Shown here piece by piece: positions 13,933 to 23,203 of a DNA stretch of 58,767 bases; position 1 is the first letter of the stretch; each line of letters begins with the position of its first letter. The DNA is from Candidatus Lambdaproteobacteria bacterium RIFOXYD2_FULL_50_16 (GTDB lineage: Bacteria > SAR324 > XYD2-FULL-50-16). The notes beneath the pieces were generated by a model that saw only the letters and a list, made by a program, of their open reading frames with translations, was not told the origin of the DNA and did not search any database. Where the stretch lies: positions 41,599 to 100,365 of the forward strand of contig MFNE01000010.1 in NCBI GenBank assembly GCA_001783695.1, given 5' to 3'. Both the position numbers and the translations under genes were made by a program.

Positions 13933-16827
13933 TTAAGGCAACTTGCCCGATGCATCGGGAGTTCGGGTTAGGTATTTATCAAACTTTAAATCGTTAATCA
14001 TCGCTTTGCGAGACTCCATCGCCAAAGGCCCCCACAACGCATCGGGATAATCTTTGGCCATGGATTCGAGTTCTTCAAAGATCTGTAAAGCCTTGTCCTT
14101 CTGGTTGTACCTCACGTAAATCTGCCCTTTTTGATATTTTGCCCAAGGGGTTTTTTCCGAATTAGGCCAAATTTTAATCGCCTTTTCGTAAACCTCCATG
14201 GCTTCAGGCATCTGGTTTAACTCGTAATAGAGGTTGCCCAAGATATAAAAGGTGTCGATTACATAGTCCTGCACATCCTGGTCTTGCAAGGGATGTTCAT
14301 AGGTGGCTAGACCCTTTTTAAAACTAGCAATGGCGTTATCATACTGGCCTATCGCCTGATACACATTACCCAAAGCGAACCAACATTCAGGAATAATTTC
14401 TCGTTCTAATGGGTCTTCCGAGTCCTGGTAATCGCGAATGGTTTGGTTATAAATCCTTATGGCCCGGTCCACTCGGTCAAACTTGTGTACCTTATAATAA
14501 GCGTCACCCAAAGCCTTTTTGACCATAGGGGCAAAGGAATGGGTGGGGTATTTTGTAATAAATTCGGCGTAAACCTTTTGGGCGTCGTCAGGTTGTTCTA
14601 AGGACTCTAAAATCCGACCTTTGTTAAAGGTGACCAACGAGCTTAGCGGATCTTTTTCATCTTTTAAGATCAGGTCCATGACCCCCAAAGCCTTATCAGC
14701 TAAGTTGAGCCGGTAATAGCTATCAGCAATCAAAAACAATGGAGCCCGGTCTAGGATGGGATCTACCCGAATTTGGTATTCATCGGTCTTGCCGTCTTTT
14801 GAATAGCAAGCGGATTCGGTAGGCCTTAGGTAATATTTCCGCTCATATTGTTCAAAAACTCCTAGGGCATCCAGATATTTATCCTGCTGATAATAATCGG
14901 TTATGTAATCTTCGATGCTGTCTAAGATACGGTCGTGAATGATTCGGTGTTTTACGAAAATCGAATCTGGGTATTTTTTGCAAAACTCCTCTAATTTAAC
15001 CACTGCCTCGGGATAGTGATGGAACAACGCCAAGGTCAAGCCTCGGCGCAACATCGCCTCTTCAACCTGATCCGATAAAGGATGCTCGTTAATAATAAAG
15101 TCGTAGTTCTGCATCGCCTCTTTATAAGGCCCCGGTTCAGGCATCTCTGCCTTGAGGTTTGCGATTCTAAGCTTGCCAATTAAAAGTAATTCTTTGGTGT
15201 ATTTTACAATCGCCTTTTCGTAGGCAGCAATCGCGTCATCTACCTTGTCTTCAGCCCTTAAAAAGTCGCCAATACGAATCGCCACCAAGTTAGAAAAGGT
15301 TTCTTTCGGATAGAGGTCGATTAGTTGCTCATAAATGGCGCGGGCGGTGTGGTAGTCTTGGTTTTCGAAATAGGCCTCGCCCATGTGGAACATCAATTCG
15401 GCATCTTGTTTCATATAGTTGCCGTTCATGGTCCAAGCCCGGTCAAAACTGGCTTTGGCTTCTTTATACTTTTTTAGTTGAAACTGAGATTCGCCAATTT
15501 TGTATAAAGCGATAGATACCTGGGGGGCGGTAGAATTTTCTTTGATAAACTTGTTAAGGGTATCCACCGCCTTTTGGTAACGGAACATGTTTAGATGGAT
15601 CAACCCCTCTTTAAACTGGCTGTCTGCCGAATAGGGAGAATCTGCGTAGAAATTGAGGATGATCTCAAATTGGTTAAAGGCGTCGGCGTAATATTTTTTG
15701 TTTAAATAGGCGCGGCCCATATTGTAATAGGCTCGAGGAACGTCCTCATAACCCAGATCAGCCACCAATGCGGCGTTAATGGCAGTGCGATATTCTTGCA
15801 CCACAAAATCCTCGTCTGCATCATCACCGCGACCAATCTCTGCTTGATAATAACTATCAGCACTGCGGAAGGCGGCGCGGACACCAATCTCGGACTTGGG
15901 GTCAAAGTTATAAACGTTTTTAAACAAAAGCCCGGCGGTTTTAAACCGACCAATTCGGAACTGGTGTTCTGCCTCTTCAAGCTTGCCACTTACAAAAACC
16001 GCTTTCTTTTTTTCCTCGTCGGTCATTTTGTCGGTTTCCACCTGTTCTTTAGAGGAAACCAACTTTTCTTCAGCTACTGGTCTTGCAAGATCTTCAGTGA
16101 GTTCCAGAATCACCCGGTGAGGGTTTTTCAAGGTTTGCTTGCCTAATTTGAGGACGTATTTTTTAGGCGAGATCACCATCAAAAGGTATTTGCCGCGGGA
16201 TTCCAATTGAATCCCTTCGAGCATATCAGTCCCTGCTCCTGGGATAATCAGGCCATCGACCATCCTAGTGCCAATCATCCGCACTTTGAGCTTGGCGCCA
16301 GCCGTAGTATTATCGCGGATAACGTCGTACTGAACAGGTTTATCGAAGGAGAGGATCAGCTTTTCTTTACCCTTAGCCAATTCTCGGAGCATATCGGTCA
16401 ACTCGACCCCATCGTAAACCTCTTTATCCTGAACAGGTTTGGTAAATTTAATACGGATCAGATTGCTACCCCGTTTTTGGGGCAAAATCTCATATTTGAG
16501 GTCGTTGCGTTTCGCCCGAATCTTGACCCAAAATTCTTCCTTATCCACCTTTTGAATCTGGATACCCGATAGCAAGGGGTCTCTAAAAACGATTAGGTCA
16601 CTGATTTCACCGAGCTTGATATTGCGGAACTTAATGATCATCACCTGACTTGTGAGGTTTGCGACAACCTCATAGTTGGGCGGATCGTAGGTTTCTAGGG
16701 TAAGGAGGGTCTCGGTTTCACCGACCGGCTTGTTGGTGATGTGGTCTAGGTAGTTAACCTGCCCCATCGCCGAAAAAGCGACCAGCATGAAGGATAGGCA
16801 GAATAATAACGCTCGCAAGACCCGCAT
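13933..16827 (-). CDS. Exported TPR protein with N-terminal beta domains
   Basis: 964 residues. Signal peptide (about 1-22, ending FSAMGQ), then about 230 residues of beta structure in two similar halves (VMIIKFRNIKL and LLMVISPKKYVLKLG with RVILELTE) that look AMIN-like. A charged linker follows, then at least ten tetratricopeptide-type repeats (for example RAYYNMGRAYLNKKYYADAF and ECWFALGNVYQAIGQYDNAI). Likely a periplasmic scaffold. It lies 113 bp downstream of the bactofilin gene on the same strand. AMIN domains bind peptidoglycan in other proteins, so an envelope-assembly role is a reasonable inference. Confidence 0.8.
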   Translation of the reverse strand: MRVLRALLFCLSFMLVAFSAMGQVNYLDHITNKPVGETETLLTLETYDPPNYEVVANLTSQVMIIKFRNIKLGEISDLIVFRDPLLSGIQIQKVDKEEFWVKIRAKRNDLKYEILPQKRGSNLIRIKFTKPVQDKEVYDGVELTDMLRELAKGKEKLILSFDKPVQYDVIRDNTTAGAKLKVRMIGTRMVDGLIIPGAGTDMLEGIQLESRGKYLLMVISPKKYVLKLGKQTLKNPHRVILELTEDLARPVAEEKLVSSKEQVETDKMTDEEKKKAVFVSGKLEEAEHQFRIGRFKTAGLLFKNVYNFDPKSEIGVRAAFRSADSYYQAEIGRGDDADEDFVVQEYRTAINAALVADLGYEDVPRAYYNMGRAYLNKKYYADAFNQFEIILNFYADSPYSADSQFKEGLIHLNMFRYQKAVDTLNKFIKENSTAPQVSIALYKIGESQFQLKKYKEAKASFDRAWTMNGNYMKQDAELMFHMGEAYFENQDYHTARAIYEQLIDLYPKETFSNLVAIRIGDFLRAEDKVDDAIAAYEKAIVKYTKELLLIGKLRIANLKAEMPEPGPYKEAMQNYDFIINEHPLSDQVEEAMLRRGLTLALFHHYPEAVVKLEEFCKKYPDSIFVKHRIIHDRILDSIEDYITDYYQQDKYLDALGVFEQYERKYYLRPTESACYSKDGKTDEYQIRVDPILDRAPLFLIADSYYRLNLADKALGVMDLILKDEKDPLSSLVTFNKGRILESLEQPDDAQKVYAEFITKYPTHSFAPMVKKALGDAYYKVHKFDRVDRAIRIYNQTIRDYQDSEDPLEREIIPECWFALGNVYQAIGQYDNAIASFKKGLATYEHPLQDQDVQDYVIDTFYILGNLYYELNQMPEAMEVYEKAIKIWPNSEKTPWAKYQKGQIYVRYNQKDKALQIFEELESMAKDYPDALWGPLAMESRKAMINDLKFDKYLTRTPDASGKLP

Positions 16828-16940
16828 AGGAACCCACTGTAGAGGGCTAAGCCTCTGGTTTTTTCCATCAGTTCGCGATAATCAAAGCAAATTGCTTGCC
16901 TAAAGCCAAGGCCAACCCACATCTTCTTAGGTCTGGGCCT

Positions 16941-17417
16941 TTAATCTTTGCGAAGGTCTTCGTAAATTGAACTTTGCCGATGGATTTCGTAAAATCCTTC
17001 TAACTTAAAGGCCTCCTTTTCGTCATCGGCGAGATTTCGAATCATAATACATTCGCCCTGGAACAAGGCCCCGTCTTCAATCGAAAAATCACTCGAATAC
17101 ACCAAACCTTCAATCCGGCCAGGGGCGCGCAATTCGAGTCGGTCAATGGCTTTAATGTTGCCACATAAGCTCCCAGAGACAATTACCTCATCGGCCACAA
17201 TATTGGCTTCGACCTCGGCGTTTTCAGTAATAATCACTTTCGAGGGCCAGCCTGATTTGCATAAAATCTCGCCATGGACCACCCCATCAATACGCAAAGC
17301 GCCAGAGAAGCTAATCCTCCCCTCAAAGCGGCTGCCCGTCCCCAAAAGGCCAGAGATCAGCGCTTCGCTATTTTCGCCGCCTTCTTCCTTGGGCTTTTTA
17401 AGGACTCGCTTGATCAT
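16941..17417 (-). CDS. Bactofilin (polymer-forming cytoskeletal protein)
   Basis: 158 residues. A short basic tail, then a right-handed beta-helix of repeats: GSRFEGRISFSGALRIDGVV, GEILCKSGWPSKVIITENA, NIVADEVIVSGSLCGNIKA and GRIEGLVYSSDFSIEDGALF. Bactofilins polymerise without nucleotide and place cell-wall enzymes. A GGAAAAA site precedes the ATG. It overlaps the preceding membrane-protein gene by 20 nt, a strong sign that they work together. Confidence 0.93.
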   Translation of the reverse strand: MIKRVLKKPKEEGGENSEALISGLLGTGSRFEGRISFSGALRIDGVVHGEILCKSGWPSKVIITENAEVEANIVADEVIVSGSLCGNIKAIDRLELRAPGRIEGLVYSSDFSIEDGALFQGECIMIRNLADDEKEAFKLEGFYEIHRQSSIYEDLRKD

Positions 17418-18183
17418 ATTTTTCCGTGAAAATACCTTTGTTGAGCCGGTGGGTCGAACGGGTCAATAGACTGCCTTTAAAGCTGTAAACAAACACCATC
17501 GCATGGGTATAATACTCGTCTGCCCCACCCAGGGCAAGCGAGAGCTTAACCGCCCGCGAGCTGCCCTTGGTCTTAATAAAAAAATCGACACCCGACTTAA
17601 AACTAGCGGGGAAACCTTTGTCACCTAGAGGCCCGCCCGTCACGGTTTTGTAAACAACCGGGTCTTTGTCTTCATTAACCAAAGTCACCGAAAGATAGCC
17701 ACCTAAAGACTGATCGGGGGTGCTTTGATTGATTAACTTGACCTCAAGTTTAAGTTTGTCCGACTGCACCGCCGCTTTGAAGTCTCCCACCTCAACCGCA
17801 ACCCCCTCGGCCATCTCCAGGTCAGGGGTCTGGCCTTCAGCCCAAAGGTTTTCCGTTGAAAGGTCCGCTTGGTTCAGCAATCGGTCTTTGAGCAAGGTTT
17901 TGCCGTTGTTTTCTGCCTGGGCAAAATATTTCGAATCAATCGCCGAAATCTGTTTGTTGAGTTCGCTTAAGCGTTCGCTAGCCAGTTCGAGTTGGCGTCC
18001 TACCCTTTTGTTTTGCGCCCGCAACACCAAATAATCGAAAGAGGCATAAAGGAAGAGCCCGGCGGCAATCAATAGCAACAGGCTCAACCCGGCCAACCGG
18101 CGCTTGCCGATGGTAAAGGAAAAGGGGCGCCCATAGTTTTTAACGATGGTAACCGTGTATATCTCTTTGTTATCCTGCTCCAT
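17398..18183 (-). CDS. Bitopic membrane protein, probable bactofilin partner
   Basis: 261 residues. Cytoplasmic start ending NYGRPFSFTIGKRRL, a single transmembrane helix (about 31-50), a periplasmic coiled coil (RVGRQLELASERLSELNKQI), then a C-terminal beta domain (about 130-250). The N-terminal third looks like the start of M23 (LytM) peptidases that often neighbour bactofilins, but no HxxxD or HxH peptidase motif follows. It may be a bactofilin anchor that has swapped the peptidase for a beta sandwich. Starts 1 nt after pheT ends. Confidence 0.65.
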   Translation of the reverse strand: MEQDNKEIYTVTIVKNYGRPFSFTIGKRRLAGLSLLLLIAAGLFLYASFDYLVLRAQNKRVGRQLELASERLSELNKQISAIDSKYFAQAENNGKTLLKDRLLNQADLSTENLWAEGQTPDLEMAEGVAVEVGDFKAAVQSDKLKLEVKLINQSTPDQSLGGYLSVTLVNEDKDPVVYKTVTGGPLGDKGFPASFKSGVDFFIKTKGSSRAVKLSLALGGADEYYTHAMVFVYSFKGSLLTRSTHRLNKGIFTEKYDQASP

Positions 18184-18184
18184 C

Positions 18185-20566
18185 CTACCTCAACGAAAAA
18201 CCGGCCAAAGCCAGTCTATTGATCAAGCGGTCCTGCAAATCTTTGGTTTCGTCTGCACTCAAGGTTCGGTTAGGAGCGCGGAACTCGACCGTAATGGACA
18301 GACTCTTATTATCCCCCAAAGCTTCTGACTCAAACACATCAAAAAACCGTACTGACCGAACCAAGGGGTCAAATTGTTCCACCTCTTTTTGCAATTCGGC
18401 AAAGTATAACTCCTTAGGGACCACCAAGGAAAGGTCCAAAAATACAGCCGGGAATTTCCAAGGTTCTGCGTATTTATAATCCTGACCTGACGCCGCTTCT
18501 AGGGCCGCCTTGATACTGAGTTCAGTAAAATAGACCTCCCCCTTCAAACCTAACTCTTTGGCGCTGGAGGGCCGCAGACTAAAGAGGCGACCCAAATGAA
18601 GGGCACCTGAATAAAGCTCCGCCGAAAGTTTAGGGTGTTGATAAGGCGCGGGCTCCATTGCGGGCTCAAAATAGACCGAAGGCACCTGCCAATGGTTTAA
18701 TAAGGACACCAGATCGGCCTTTAACCGGTAAAAACCCTCGCCCAAATGCCCAGCGGGGGCAGAGCGGCACAGTAAGAGCCAGGGGGTCTCTTGGGGCTCG
18801 TCGTTTTGATAGTGATAACTAATCCCTAATTCAAACAGCTTAAACCCTTGGGCGATCTTCTGATTCTGCCGAACCCGCTCTACCATATGGGGCAACAAAC
18901 TGGTGCGCATGCGGTCTTGGGTCTCGGCGACTGGATTCAGCAGAACCAACCTTGGGTCTTGAAAAAGCCCAAAGGGGGCCTCGGTTTTTTCATCGGTTAG
19001 GGGGTAGCTGTAAATCTCATGAAAACCCAATCCCGCTAACACACGCTTAGCGCGGTTCTCGAAGTGCCGCTGCTGATTAAACTGAGGCCTGACAATCGGA
19101 AACAGTGGGGGCTTAGGGGCAATCTGGTTGAGCCCATAGATACGGCCCACCTCTTCGACCAAGTCTTCAGGGATGGATACATCTTTAGTGCGCCGCCAAG
19201 TGGGCACCTCGACCTCAATCTGGTTGCCTTTAATTTGGAGGGCAAAACCCAAACGGGCCAAAGAATCGTCGATCTCTTGATTCGTCAGGGTTTGGCCTAG
19301 GCGTTTTGTGATAAAAGCATAACTGGTGAGAATGGTCACAGGCGCAACCTTAAGCCCCCAATGATCCGAGAATCCGCCTTTAATGGCTAATTGAGGACAG
19401 GTTTCTTTTAGCAGATCCACCGCCCTGGCTAGTGCCAGTTCCGTATGTTCAGGAGCCAAGGCTTTTTCAAATCGTTGGGCCGCGTCGGTCCTGTGGCCCA
19501 AGCGAGCGGCAGATTGGCGGATGGTCACCGCCTCCCAACAGGCGGCTTCTAAAAAGCAGCAGTTAGCCCCCTCTTTTACCCCTGAATTCAGGCCCCCGAC
19601 TACCCCGGCAATCACACTAGGTCCCTTATCATCGGCGATGGTTAAGTCATTTTCGCTAAAGGTAACGGTCTTTTGGTAGAGGGTAGTAAGTTGCTCCCCA
19701 GCCTTACCTCGGCGGATGGTAAGTTGGTTGCCTGCAATCTGGGACCCGTCGAAGGCGTGCATCGGTTGGCCCAGGTCCAGCATCACATAGTTCGTTACAT
19801 CCACCAGATTGTTAATAGGCCGAAGCCCCACCCGGTGTAAGCGGTGCTTGATTTTTTCAGAGCTAGGGACCACCTGGACCCCTTCTAAAAAGACCCCAGA
19901 ATAACGGTGCACGAGTTCAGGCACCGCCAAGTTTACCTTGATCGGGCAGTCGCCCTTAAGGCCCTTGGCCCAATCAGCGCCTGGATAGGGCTTAACCGGC
20001 AATTTAAAAATCGCTCCCAACTCGCGGGCATAACCATAATGTCCCCAAAGGTCGGGCCGGTGGGTGACCGACTTGTTATCAATCTCTAACACCCAATCTT
20101 GTTGGTCTGGGTAAAGCTCACTTAAACGAGTCCCAGGTTTGGTCCCTATGGGCAGCAACATCAAGCCTTCATGGTCGCTAGAGAATCCCAATTCGTCTTC
20201 TGCGCAGAGCATCCCCATAGACTCGACGCCGCGAATCTGGGCCGGTTTAATCTCAAATCCGCCGGGCAAAACCGTGCCTAATCCAGCGAATACCACCATG
20301 GCCCCGACTTCAAAGTTGTGCGCACCGCAGACCAACTCCAAAGTCCCTTTGCCTGTCTCAATGGTTACCAGCCTTAGCTTGTCGGCGCTAGGATGGGGCT
20401 TTATAGCCGTAACCAATGCGGCTAGCACTTGGCTTAAATGGGCCCCAGTCTCCTCAACCCCTTCCACCTCGCAAACAGACAGGGTAACAACTTCGCAGAA
20501 GCGAGCCAAATCAAGGTCTTTGGGCAGGTCGATATAATCACACAGCCAATTTTTAGATATCTTCAT
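18185..20566 (-). CDS. pheT: Phenylalanyl-tRNA synthetase beta subunit
   Basis: 793 residues, the normal bacterial length. The N-terminal OB-fold tRNA-binding domain (about 40-150) carries KPHPSADKLRLVTIETG. The B3/B4 editing region, the B5 domain and the degenerate catalytic module follow, and the C-terminal ferredoxin-like anticodon-binding domain ends in SADETKDLQDRLINRLALAG. Works as an alpha2-beta2 tetramer with PheS, whose gene ends one base upstream. Confidence 0.96.
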   Translation of the reverse strand: MKISKNWLCDYIDLPKDLDLARFCEVVTLSVCEVEGVEETGAHLSQVLAALVTAIKPHPSADKLRLVTIETGKGTLELVCGAHNFEVGAMVVFAGLGTVLPGGFEIKPAQIRGVESMGMLCAEDELGFSSDHEGLMLLPIGTKPGTRLSELYPDQQDWVLEIDNKSVTHRPDLWGHYGYARELGAIFKLPVKPYPGADWAKGLKGDCPIKVNLAVPELVHRYSGVFLEGVQVVPSSEKIKHRLHRVGLRPINNLVDVTNYVMLDLGQPMHAFDGSQIAGNQLTIRRGKAGEQLTTLYQKTVTFSENDLTIADDKGPSVIAGVVGGLNSGVKEGANCCFLEAACWEAVTIRQSAARLGHRTDAAQRFEKALAPEHTELALARAVDLLKETCPQLAIKGGFSDHWGLKVAPVTILTSYAFITKRLGQTLTNQEIDDSLARLGFALQIKGNQIEVEVPTWRRTKDVSIPEDLVEEVGRIYGLNQIAPKPPLFPIVRPQFNQQRHFENRAKRVLAGLGFHEIYSYPLTDEKTEAPFGLFQDPRLVLLNPVAETQDRMRTSLLPHMVERVRQNQKIAQGFKLFELGISYHYQNDEPQETPWLLLCRSAPAGHLGEGFYRLKADLVSLLNHWQVPSVYFEPAMEPAPYQHPKLSAELYSGALHLGRLFSLRPSSAKELGLKGEVYFTELSIKAALEAASGQDYKYAEPWKFPAVFLDLSLVVPKELYFAELQKEVEQFDPLVRSVRFFDVFESEALGDNKSLSITVEFRAPNRTLSADETKDLQDRLINRLALAGFSLR

Positions 20567-20567
20567 C

Positions 20568-21641
20568 TCAGCCCAACCGGTAATGAGTCGCCGCCGAGAA
20601 TAGGCGGGAGAAGTTAAGGTCTCCCGAATGGAGCGGCCTAATGTCGGAGATGCCGTATTTCATCATGGCTAGGCGGTCCGTACCCATGCCAAAGGCGAAG
20701 CCCGAATATTCTTCGGGATCAATCCCGCCAGCCCGGAGGACATTGGGGTGCACCATGCCGCAGCCTAATAGCTCGATCCAACCCACCCTTTTGCACACTG
20801 CGCAGCCCTCGCCACCGCAGATCAGACACGCCATCTCTAGTTCGAAGCCGGGCTCGACAAATGGGAAATAACCAGGGCGCAACCGAACCTTTACTTCCGA
20901 TTCAAAAATGCCCGAAAGCATCACCTGCATAAAATGTTTCAGGTTGGCCACCGAGATGTCTTTATCGACCATCATGCCTTCAAGTTGGTGGAAACAGGCG
21001 TCATGGCTGGCGTCAACCCGCTCGCAGCGGAAGACCTTGCCTGAACCAATAATCCGAAAGGGCGGCTTGAGCTTTTCCATCGCCCGAATCTGAATGGTCG
21101 AGGTCTGGGTGCGGAGCAGCCTTCCACCTTTAAAGAAAAAGGTGTCGTGCATATCGCGGGCTGGGTGGTGGGGATCGAAGTTCAGGGCCTCAAAGTTATA
21201 GTGGTCCGTCTCTACTTGAGGGCCGTCATAAATTGTAAAACCCATGGCCTCGAATATCTCTTCGAGTTTAAGGTGCATCAAGCTCACTGGATGCAGACTG
21301 CCCGGTTCTTCTTGGTAAGGGTTTAGGCTAATATCGATCCACTGCGAACGCACGGCCAAATCAGCGATGGCGGTTTGCGCTTTTTGAGACAGGTCGCTTA
21401 TGGAATTAGTGACCAACTCTTTGAGTTGGTTGACCCCTTTGCCAACCTGTGCTTTTTCTTCGTTGCCTAAATCTTTCAGGCCCACCATCAATTCGGCAAA
21501 ACGTCCCTTTTTTCCTAAAAACGCAATCCGCAGTTCTTCGGCCTGTTTGCCTGCCTGATCGGCGGCCTCGTTTAAAAGCGCTTGGGCTTCGGCCAATTGG
21601 GCCAAAAACTCTGCTTGCAGTTGATCCAGTTTGGTTTGCAT
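20568..21641 (-). CDS. pheS: Phenylalanyl-tRNA synthetase alpha subunit
   Basis: 357 residues. Coiled-coil tRNA-contacting N-terminus, then the class II catalytic core: SLHPVSLMHLKLEEIFEAMG, FNFDPHHPARDMHDTFF region, and motif 3 GFAFGMGTDRLAMMKYGI. An extra four-cysteine insert (CLICGGEGCAVCKRVGWIE) is a feature of many bacterial PheS. Sits one base after gatA and one base before pheT, so one transcript serves three translation genes. Confidence 0.96.
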   Translation of the reverse strand: MQTKLDQLQAEFLAQLAEAQALLNEAADQAGKQAEELRIAFLGKKGRFAELMVGLKDLGNEEKAQVGKGVNQLKELVTNSISDLSQKAQTAIADLAVRSQWIDISLNPYQEEPGSLHPVSLMHLKLEEIFEAMGFTIYDGPQVETDHYNFEALNFDPHHPARDMHDTFFFKGGRLLRTQTSTIQIRAMEKLKPPFRIIGSGKVFRCERVDASHDACFHQLEGMMVDKDISVANLKHFMQVMLSGIFESEVKVRLRPGYFPFVEPGFELEMACLICGGEGCAVCKRVGWIELLGCGMVHPNVLRAGGIDPEEYSGFAFGMGTDRLAMMKYGISDIRPLHSGDLNFSRLFSAATHYRLG

Positions 21642-21642
21642 T

Positions 21643-23103
21643 TTAAATAGCTAAGTTGGGTAAAGATAAATTCAAGGCCCGCTCAAACCCCCGAGCGATA
21701 CCCAACAGCCGGGCCTCGTCAAAGTGTTTGCCTAAAAGTTGTAGGCCAATGGGCAAATTGTTCGCACCGAACCCGGCAGGGACCGAGATCCCGGGGATTC
21801 CGGCCAAGTTGGCGGGGATGGTAAAGGCGTCGCTTAGGTACATTTGCAAGGGGTCATCCATTTTCTCGCCTAGTTTAAAGGCCGTCGTAGGGCTGACCGG
21901 GCTGGCAATCGCGTCCACCTGCGCAAAGGCAGCCTGATATTGGGCGCGAATGCGGTTTTGCACCTGCTGGGCTTTTAGATAATAGGCGTCATAATAGCCC
22001 GCAGATAAAGCGAAGGTGCCCAAAAGAATCCGCAGCTTTACCTCAGGACCAAAACCCTGCTCGCGTGATTCCTCATAAACCTCTTGTAGGTTATGGGTAT
22101 TCTCGGCGCGTAGTCCATAACGAATCCCATCATAACGCCCCAGATTACTCGATGCCTCGCAAGGTGCAATAACGTAATAGGTAGCGATGGCGTGAGGGAT
22201 GTTGGCAATAGAGAGTTCAACAATCTCGGCCCCTTCTTCGCGCAAAAGGGCGAGATTGGCCTCAAAACATTGGGCCACTTCCTTATTACATTGATTTAAA
22301 TCAAGTTCCCGAATCACCCCAATCCGTTTGCCCTTAAGCCCCGTTTCCAAGTGGGCCATAAAATCAGGGACTGGCCGGTCGGCAGAGGTGGCGTCTTTAG
22401 GATCGGCACCTGCAATCTGCCCCAAGATCAAGGCCGCATCGGTCACGTCTTTGGTCAGGGGTCCGCCCTGATCCAGGCTCGACGCATAGGCCACCATTCC
22501 CCAGCGACTGACCCGCCCATAGGTGGGCTTGAGCCCGACAATCCCACAAAAGCTGGCTGGTTGGCGAATACTGCCGCCGGTATCTGTACCCAGCGCCGCC
22601 AGGGCTTGCCCGGCTGCAACGGCGCTAGCAGAACCGCCCGAACTGCCGCCAGGTACATGCGCGAGGTTCCAGGGGTTTCGGGTAGCACCAAAGGCCGAGC
22701 GTTCCGTAGAGGAGCCCATAGCGAACTCGTCCATGTTGGTTTTTCCTAATAACCCGTAACCCGCTTTGTCCAAAGCCAAAGTCGCCGTGGCATCATAGGG
22801 AGAGATATAATTTTCCAAATACTTGCTACCACAGGTCGTGTGGGTTCCCTTGATATTAAAGATATCTTTAATCGCTAAAGGCATACCCATTAAAGGCCCC
22901 ACCTTTTCCCCTTTGGCGATAGCTTGGTCGGCCTCTAAAGCCTTTACTTGGGCCCGTTCAGGGGTTAACTCTAAGAAACTTTTAAGCGCGGGCTCAGTCG
23001 CGGTTAAACGAGCCTGTACAGAATCAAGAATCTCTTGGGTAGAGACCTCGCCCTTGAGGCGCATCTGGTGCAATTGGTGGATAGGGGTCTGGTACAGGGT
23101 CAT
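21643..23103 (-). CDS. gatA: Glutamyl-tRNA(Gln)/aspartyl-tRNA(Asn) amidotransferase subunit A
   Basis: 486 residues. Amidase-signature enzyme that frees ammonia from glutamine to convert misacylated tRNA. The catalytic Lys (MPLAIKDIF), cis-Ser and Ser (PGGSSGGSASAVAAG and TDTGGSIRQPASFCG) are present. gatB and gatC are not in the window. Its presence implies that this organism makes Gln-tRNA or Asn-tRNA at least partly by the indirect route. Confidence 0.95.
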   Translation of the reverse strand: MTLYQTPIHQLHQMRLKGEVSTQEILDSVQARLTATEPALKSFLELTPERAQVKALEADQAIAKGEKVGPLMGMPLAIKDIFNIKGTHTTCGSKYLENYISPYDATATLALDKAGYGLLGKTNMDEFAMGSSTERSAFGATRNPWNLAHVPGGSSGGSASAVAAGQALAALGTDTGGSIRQPASFCGIVGLKPTYGRVSRWGMVAYASSLDQGGPLTKDVTDAALILGQIAGADPKDATSADRPVPDFMAHLETGLKGKRIGVIRELDLNQCNKEVAQCFEANLALLREEGAEIVELSIANIPHAIATYYVIAPCEASSNLGRYDGIRYGLRAENTHNLQEVYEESREQGFGPEVKLRILLGTFALSAGYYDAYYLKAQQVQNRIRAQYQAAFAQVDAIASPVSPTTAFKLGEKMDDPLQMYLSDAFTIPANLAGIPGISVPAGFGANNLPIGLQLLGKHFDEARLLGIARGFERALNLSLPNLAI

Positions 23104-23203
23104 CAGGCGTTAGGGTAAAGGTTTGAGGTCAAGTCTATAAACCCTTCTTTTAGCGTTAAAGACACAAAGCGGCAAGTCTAAAGGGGCCTTTAACTGGGCG
23201 ACC

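Noticed and set aside
16841-16860. Hairpin AGAGG...CCTCT followed by T on the plus strand
   Set aside because: Looks like a terminator only for plus-strand transcripts, yet no plus-strand gene ends here. The stem is short and bulged.
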